NCBI RefSeq assembly: GCF_038002165.1
Contig: NZ_JBBOBR010000003.1
Span: 1-64,000 of the forward strand
Source: Cytobacillus sp. FSL H8-0458
GTDB taxonomy: Bacteria > Bacillota > Bacilli > Bacillales > Cytobacillaceae
Length of the DNA stretch: 64,000 bases
Direction of reading: 5' to 3'
Under the pieces are notes generated by a model that was given only the letters and a program-made list of their open reading frames with translations, had not been told where the DNA came from and did no database searches. Below, one piece after another: positions 59,737 through 64,000 of the stretch. A program made the position numbers and the translations under genes. Each line of letters opens with the position of its first letter. Within the stretch, counting starts at the first letter, position 1.

Positions 59737-60237
59737 TTATCCTCGCCATTTCTCAAGCATCGGCCCCTCTTCACCATAAACGGGGTCCATCTGAGGAACT
59801 GGAACATTTTTAATTTCGGCGAGTGCCTGTACACGGTCTGATGGGTCTCTTTTCTTCATATTCGGGCTTGTCCCGCCGGGATAGGCACCCACGACTTCAA
59901 AGTCCGGACTGCTTTCAATCTTCTTATGCCCAGTGCCTGCAGGAAGGAGGATGACGTCGCCCTGGCTGAGTTCCAGGCGCTCACCCTGGTCACCGCCGAT
60001 GAGAACAGTCGCCTCTCCCGCTTTGACCCCCAATACTTCGTGAGTGTTAGAGTGATAGTGGTGGTAATCATACACTCCACCCGTCCAGCTTCCGGTCCAT
60101 TGGTGTCTGTTGAAAGCAGCCTCTATTTCGCCGGGCAGTTCCTTAAAAACTGCCTTGTATATGATCACCGGGAGATTTTGGTTGTTGGGTATTTGCCCAT
60201 CATCGTCCAGCAGAATGGTTTGGATCCCGCTATTCAT
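59737..60237 (-). CDS. Cupin-domain protein (YjlB-like)
   Basis: A 166-residue single-domain cupin. Metal-site residues are visible in YDYHHYHSNTHEVLGV (His cluster and Glu) and in ILLPAGTGHKKI (His). It resembles B. subtilis YjlB, of unknown function. AAAGGAG lies 8 bases before the ATG. It follows the YpfJ-like gene on the same strand, 19 bases after that gene's end, and is likely cotranscribed. Confidence 0.82.
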   Translation of the reverse strand: MNSGIQTILLDDDGQIPNNQNLPVIIYKAVFKELPGEIEAAFNRHQWTGSWTGGVYDYHHYHSNTHEVLGVKAGEATVLIGGDQGERLELSQGDVILLPAGTGHKKIESSPDFEVVGAYPGGTSPNMKKRDPSDRVQALAEIKNVPVPQMDPVYGEEGPMLEKWRG

Positions 60238-60256
60238 TCAATCCGCTCCTTTCGTA

Positions 60257-61105
60257 TCAAAAACTGCTTTGCTTAAACGTATCTCCGCCTTGGATGGTTC
60301 CGTTCTGGAATCCTTTGTGAAACCACGACTTCCTTTGTTCTGACGTGCCATGTGTAAAGCTTTCAGGCACGACATAGCCCTGCCCCCGTTTTTGAAGGGT
60401 GTCGTCCCCTACTGCCGTCGCGGCATTCAGGGCTTCTTCCAGATCGCCTTCCTCTAAATACCCCATTCCCTGGGCATGATGGGCCCAAACGCCAGAATAA
60501 TAGTCGGCCTGCAATTCAAACCGGACGAGATATTTATTAAATTGTTCTTCACTCATTTTCTGGCGGAGCGGCATGATTTCCTCAGTTGTCCCCAGAAGTG
60601 TCTGCACATGGTGCCCAACCTCATGGGCGATAACATAAGCCATGGCAAAATCACCGGGTGCCTGGAATTTCCTTTGCAGTTCTTCGTAAAAGCTTAAATC
60701 GATATACAGTTTTTGGTCGCCCGGGCAATAGAAGGGTCCAACTGAAGAGGAAGCTGCCCCGCAGGCAGACTGTACGCTGCCTGAGTATAAAACAAGGGTT
60801 GGCTCTTTATACTGCAAACCCTGCTCTTCGAATAGTTCGGTCCAGACCTCTTCTGTATCCGCCAGCACAACTGAGACAAAATCAGCAAGCTCTTTTTCAT
60901 GCTCTGACTCTTCATATGGCACAGTTGTACCAGAATCTGATCCGGCCATATTGCCTAACAGTTCACCCGGATCACCTCCGAGGAAGGTAAATAACAATAC
61001 TATAATAATTCCGCCAAGACCTCCGCCGATCAGGGTTTTCCCCCCGCCGCCCATGCCTCTCCGGTCTTCCACATTAGAACTCGCTCTTCTGCCTTTCCAC
61101 TTCAT
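60257..61105 (-). CDS. YpfJ-family neutral zinc metallopeptidase
   Basis: A 282-residue membrane-anchored putative peptidase: charged start MKWKGRRASSNVEDRRG, one Gly-rich hydrophobic segment (about 24-45), then an external catalytic domain with AYVIAHEVGHHVQ (HExxH) and the downstream FELQADYYSGVWAHH that gives the Glu/Asp ligand. The CGAASSSVGPFYCP pair could form a disulfide. AGGAGG lies 7 bases before the ATG. Substrate unknown. Confidence 0.9.
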   Translation of the reverse strand: MKWKGRRASSNVEDRRGMGGGGKTLIGGGLGGIIIVLLFTFLGGDPGELLGNMAGSDSGTTVPYEESEHEKELADFVSVVLADTEEVWTELFEEQGLQYKEPTLVLYSGSVQSACGAASSSVGPFYCPGDQKLYIDLSFYEELQRKFQAPGDFAMAYVIAHEVGHHVQTLLGTTEEIMPLRQKMSEEQFNKYLVRFELQADYYSGVWAHHAQGMGYLEEGDLEEALNAATAVGDDTLQKRGQGYVVPESFTHGTSEQRKSWFHKGFQNGTIQGGDTFKQSSF

Positions 61106-61181
61106 AATTCAGCCTCCTAATGAAACATCACTTTCATTAGTGTATACCCGAAATGAAGCGATTTATTAACTTATCAGATAC

Positions 61182-61216
61182 AAAAATAAGTGCCTGCTGC
61201 TAAAACAGGCACTTTG
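61182..61216 (-). terminator. Terminator of the DAO-family gene
   Basis: AAGTGCCTG and CAGGCACTT pair; the minus strand continues ATTTTTG. Confidence 0.75.
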
Positions 61217-61220
61217 AGTT

Positions 61221-62342
61221 CTATCGTTTTTTTACCGCGCCAGCCGGATCATAGAGGCTCAGGTCAATTTCAACCTCCTGCCCGAGAGCAAGCCTGGCCG
61301 CTTGAGCGCCCAGAAAAGGCCCTGCAGTGAGCCCTGAGGCTCCAAGCCCATTTGCTATGTAAAGACCTTTGAGACCCGGAATTTGGCCTATAATGGGCAG
61401 AAACCCGGGTGTATAGGGACGAAATCCCACGCGTGCTTCTGTAAACGTTCCATCCGATAATCCAGGGGCGATTGCAAGGGCTTTTTCAAAAATGTCATTC
61501 AACCCTCCTGCAGTTACTCTTAAATCGTAGCCCATGTCATCTTCATGGGTGGCACCAGCGACGATGCGGCCGCCTTCGAATGCCAGAATGTATTGATTGT
61601 TTGGCGGCATGACAACCGGCCAGCCCTCCGTATCTTCCCTTTCAAGCTGAAGATGGACGATTTGCGCTTTTTGCGGCTTCACATCCAGCTGGATTCCAAG
61701 CGGCTCAAAAAGCTCTGCTGCCCACGCTCCAGCCGCTGCAATCACACTTTCCGCTTCATATTGCTTTCCGCTGGCTCTAACAGCTGTAACCTCATCTCCC
61801 TGGCACACTAGTTCAGCAGAGTCCTGCACCACTTCTGCACCATGCTTTTCAGCTGCCCGCAGCAGGGCGTCCCTCAGTGCGCGGCCGTTGACGCGCGCCG
61901 CACCGCTTACATGTACAGAGCTATATTCCTTTGCCAGTGGCGGAAACAGCCGGGAAGTCTGTTCCGGAGACAGATGTGTAATCTCCCCCATTTCAAGAGC
62001 ATCTCCGCGCCTTTTCATGGCCCGTTCTTCCATTTTTTCCAGCTTTGCAGGATCGGTATGAAGGCTGACGGCGCCTGCCTGCTGATAGCCGGTCTCTGTC
62101 TCGCCGTCTTTTTCAAGATCCCTGATCAGTGTCTGATAATAGGCCGCTCCCCCTTTGGCGAGCGCATACCACGCCTTATTCCGCCGCTGTGACAGCCAGG
62201 GGCAAATAATTCCGGCCGCTGCATCGGTTGCCTGCCCCGGATCTTTGCGGTCGATAACGGTGACTTTAGCACCTGCCTTAGCCAAATGGTAGGCAGCAGA
62301 AGCTCCCAGAATTCCTGCACCAATAACGATATGACTTTTCAT
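61221..62342 (-). CDS. DAO-family FAD-dependent amino acid oxidase
   Basis: A 373-residue glycine/D-amino-acid oxidase family flavoprotein. The FAD loop HIVIGAGILGASAAYHLAKAGAKVTVID starts it; GFRPYTPGFLPIIGQIPGLKGLYIANGLGASGLT closes it, as in DadA- or ThiO-like enzymes. The substrate cannot be set: no thiamine genes flank it. AAGGAGT lies 7 bases before the ATG. Monocistronic. Confidence 0.87.
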   Translation of the reverse strand: MKSHIVIGAGILGASAAYHLAKAGAKVTVIDRKDPGQATDAAAGIICPWLSQRRNKAWYALAKGGAAYYQTLIRDLEKDGETETGYQQAGAVSLHTDPAKLEKMEERAMKRRGDALEMGEITHLSPEQTSRLFPPLAKEYSSVHVSGAARVNGRALRDALLRAAEKHGAEVVQDSAELVCQGDEVTAVRASGKQYEAESVIAAAGAWAAELFEPLGIQLDVKPQKAQIVHLQLEREDTEGWPVVMPPNNQYILAFEGGRIVAGATHEDDMGYDLRVTAGGLNDIFEKALAIAPGLSDGTFTEARVGFRPYTPGFLPIIGQIPGLKGLYIANGLGASGLTAGPFLGAQAARLALGQEVEIDLSLYDPAGAVKKR

Positions 62343-62447
62343 AATGACTCCTTTTTGCGATCTGGTATGCCACTTATTCTACAAGAGTTTGGGGAAAGGT
62401 TCAAAAAGAGGGGCAGTTTTTTTGGTTCCTGGACGAGTGTTTTAAAC

Positions 62448-62489
62448 TAAAAACTGCATGACAGGCGCTACACCCATCATGCAGTTTTA
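62448..62489 (-). terminator. Terminator of the SASP gene
   Basis: AAAACTGCATGA and TCATGCAGTTTT form a 12-bp stem, followed by T on the minus strand. Confidence 0.8.
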
Positions 62490-62681
62490 TCAAAACGGCT
62501 TATTCGGTTCATAGGTTGGCTGCTGGTTTTGTGCCTGATACTGCTGGCTTTTGGCTGCCGCATCCTGGACGTTTTCTTCAAGAGCAAATTCGGTGTCCAT
62601 TCCTTTTTTGAATTGGTCAGCCTGGTTTTGGGCTGATACGATTTGCTGTTCTTCTGTTACTTTATTCGGCTGCTTTGGCAT
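62490..62681 (-). CDS. Gamma-type small acid-soluble spore protein-like
   Basis: A 63-residue Gln/Asn/Ala-rich protein with one copy of the gamma-SASP-like unit (DTEFALEENVQDAAAKSQQ), resembling TEFASETNAQEV repeats of SspE but with a different start (PKQPNKVTEEQQ). Such proteins are amino-acid stores for germinating spores and do not bind DNA. AAAGGAGAG lies 6 bases before the ATG. Having one unit instead of two makes it shorter than classic SspE. Confidence 0.6.
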   Translation of the reverse strand: MPKQPNKVTEEQQIVSAQNQADQFKKGMDTEFALEENVQDAAAKSQQYQAQNQQPTYEPNKPF

Positions 62682-62749
62682 CTCTATCTCTCCTTTAATT
62701 TAGAAGTATAGCTATAGATTTTCCAAAGCTTCAGGCACTATTCACCTTT

Positions 62750-63727
62750 TTACAGATCCACCTTCGTTCCAACGCCTTCAAGAATTGCTTTTTCATAAAC
62801 CTCTGCTGCCACAGCGAGGTCAAAATAGGCAATCCCGACTGATTTGAAAAAGGTAATCTCTTCATCGTTTTCTCGGCCAGCAACCACTCCGGATGATAAT
62901 TGTCCGATTTCGCCATGCAGGTCCGAAAAGCTCCAGATGCCTTCTGTGGCAGGAATAATAAAATCACCGGCTTCATCTTTGACTCCTTCTATGGTATCCA
63001 CGACGATTTTAGAACTTCGCAGCAGCGTCTCTGTGTCGACTTCCTGCATATGCGGAAGATAGGAGCCTACCCCGTTAATATGCGTCCCCGGCTGAAGGGC
63101 CTTGCCTGAGAACACAGGCTTTTCCGAGCGGGTGCTGCAGATGACAATATCCGCCCGGGAAACAGCTTCATCCGCATTTTCCAGGATAGTCACCGCACAA
63201 TTAAACTCCTTAAACTTGTCAGCAAACTCATGTGCCTTTGCAGCTGTCCGGTTGTAAAGGAAAATTTCCTCTATTTTGCGAACCTCCAAAACAGCCTGAA
63301 GCTGTTCTTCAGCCATTGCCCCGCAGCCAATAACGGCCGCAGATCTTGCCGTTTTTTTCGCGAGATGCTTAGTGGCAATTCCGCTCACGGCCCCTGTCCG
63401 GAGTCTAGTCAGGTACGAGGCATTCATGCATGCCAGGTGTTCCCCTGTTTCCGTATCACTTAATAATATGACTCCCTGAGTGGTTTTCTTGCCGATTGCA
63501 GGGTTCTCAGGAAAGATGGTGACCACCTTCACAGCCGTTTTTCCGATAGGCGGCATGGCACTCGGCATATAAAGGGCAGAAGCTTGTTTCTCCGGAAAAT
63601 CAAGCACGGTTCTATGGGGATTCTGGATTTTCCCTTCCTGATTATGTACCAGAGCCTTTTCAAGATCTTTAATGGCTGATTCCATCGTATAGATGGATTT
63701 GATTTCTTTTTCAGATAATAAAAGCAT
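62750..63727 (-). CDS. Ornithine cyclodeaminase / mu-crystallin family protein
   Basis: A 325-residue NAD(P)-dependent enzyme of the OCD/alanine dehydrogenase family. YMPSAMPPIGKTAVKVVTIFPENP, ASYLTRLRTGAVSGIATKHLAKK and the Rossmann loop VIGCGAMAEEQLQAVLEVR are conserved, as is ICSTRSEKPVF. The substrate could be ornithine, alanine or a cyclic imine. ATG 63727 has AAAGG about ten bases upstream; 40 upstream in-frame residues are unsupported and overlap the MFS gene end. It lies 13 bases after that transporter's stop, so likely one operon. Confidence 0.88.
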   Translation of the reverse strand: MLLLSEKEIKSIYTMESAIKDLEKALVHNQEGKIQNPHRTVLDFPEKQASALYMPSAMPPIGKTAVKVVTIFPENPAIGKKTTQGVILLSDTETGEHLACMNASYLTRLRTGAVSGIATKHLAKKTARSAAVIGCGAMAEEQLQAVLEVRKIEEIFLYNRTAAKAHEFADKFKEFNCAVTILENADEAVSRADIVICSTRSEKPVFSGKALQPGTHINGVGSYLPHMQEVDTETLLRSSKIVVDTIEGVKDEAGDFIIPATEGIWSFSDLHGEIGQLSSGVVAGRENDEEITFFKSVGIAYFDLAVAAEVYEKAILEGVGTKVDL

Positions 63728-63740
63728 GAACTCTACCTTT

Positions 63741-64000
63741 CTAAGCTTTATGATTGGTTTGTCCGAAGCCTGTATGGAATGAATTCTCCCCTGGCAGATC
63801 AGAATCCAGGTCCTGATTGCTGCGGTCGCGGACGGATGCAATCGCAATCAAGGAGATGGCGGCTGCAAGCATGATGTATAAGGCTACAGGGACATAGGAA
63901 TTATCATAGGCATTCAACAGGGCTGTTGCCACAAGAGGAGCTGTTCCTCCTGCCAGCGCTGCCCCTATTTGATAGCCCAGGGTGATGCCGGTATAGCGGA
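63741..64000 (-). CDS. MFS transporter, metabolite:H+ symporter type, C-terminal part
   Basis: The frame enters from the window's right edge; about 85 C-terminal residues are seen. RYTGITLGYQIGAALAGGTAPLVATAL and VPVALYIMLAAAISLIAIASVRD match the last two hydrophobic segments of the MHS (ProP/ShiA-like) branch. A hydrophilic tail follows. Coupled to the OCD-family gene, it may import that enzyme's substrate (inference). Confidence 0.8.
   Translation of the reverse strand, partial: RYTGITLGYQIGAALAGGTAPLVATALLNAYDNSYVPVALYIMLAAAISLIAIASVRDRSNQDLDSDLPGENSFHTGFGQTNHKA

Overview
The window reads as one origin-proximal chromosomal segment of a mid-GC, endospore-forming member of the Bacillaceae (Cytobacillus or Mesobacillus-like; the genus is inferred). 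Support comes from spore genes (gerQ, rsfA, a gamma-type SASP), a bacillithiol gene (bshB2/yojF), AGGAGG-type ribosome binding sites with frequent TTG and GTG starts, and the gene order. From position 1 to about 31 kb the order follows the Bacillus subtilis ywj-ywi-ywh-ywg-ywf-ywd neighbourhood: clsB, uvsE, argS/ywiB, speB/speE, pbpG, ywhD/ywhC/ywhB, ywgA, ywfO, rsfA, lipL, pta, hemQ, gerQ, ywdK, ywdI, ung, pdxK. A perfect 16-bp parS site (the ParB/Spo0J target) lies beside ung. No rRNA, tRNA, CRISPR, prophage or intact IS element was seen.

Layout. 0-9 kb: cardiolipin synthase end, UvsE, cysteine dioxygenase plus EamA exporter, XapX, ArgS/YwiB, and polyamine genes speE-speB. 8.5-23 kb: PBP, S2P protease, tautomerase, HD hydrolase, RsfA, LipL, Pta, HemQ, GerQ, Ung and a YflT-domain stress protein behind a sigma-B-like promoter. 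23-26 kb: part of a molybdenum-cofactor set (mobA-moaE-moaD-moeB). 26-31 kb: a TsdA-like dihaem cytochrome c, an orphan response regulator, a secreted amidase and PdxK. 31-42 kb: PNPOx-family oxidase, YojF/BshB2, a Crp/Fnr regulator, an ABC-2 exporter with its TetR gene and twin operators, a sugar dehydrogenase-like lipoprotein, an AlkD-like repair protein and an AtoE transporter. 42-54 kb: a second ABC-2 exporter, a YjiH-like membrane protein, a tandem P-loop protein next to a Gly/Pro-rich protein, YbaK, MalL, a MEDS protein and a TrxR-like flavoprotein. 54-64 kb: a plasmid-style actin partition pair (ParR-like, ParM-like), a GGDEF protein, a peptide transporter, YpfJ, a DAO-family oxidase, a SASP, an OCD-family enzyme and a truncated MFS transporter.

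The most unusual content is intergenic. Five gaps carry arrays of a short core that differs from locus to locus but recurs within each locus at a near-constant step: about 21 bp at 3.5, 12.5 and 17.2 kb, about 20 bp with two interleaved cores at 56.3 kb, and 52 bp with internal hairpins at 40.6 kb. Spacers are mostly unconserved, so only core and helical phase seem to be kept. The 56.3 kb array sits directly upstream of parM-parR, where a parC centromere would be expected. A second layer is a mosaic dispersed repeat (full or partial copies near 0.55, 6.4, 16.2, 20.2 and 48.9 kb) with shared ends, internal deletions, one module inverted between copies, and small hairpins whose stems covary around an RTCCT loop. 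A third is a pair of GTGACAGGTACC palindromes.

The genes are otherwise ordinary housekeeping and spore genes in short operons ending at clear intrinsic terminators. All function calls come from reading translated sequence and remembered family features; no database search was run.
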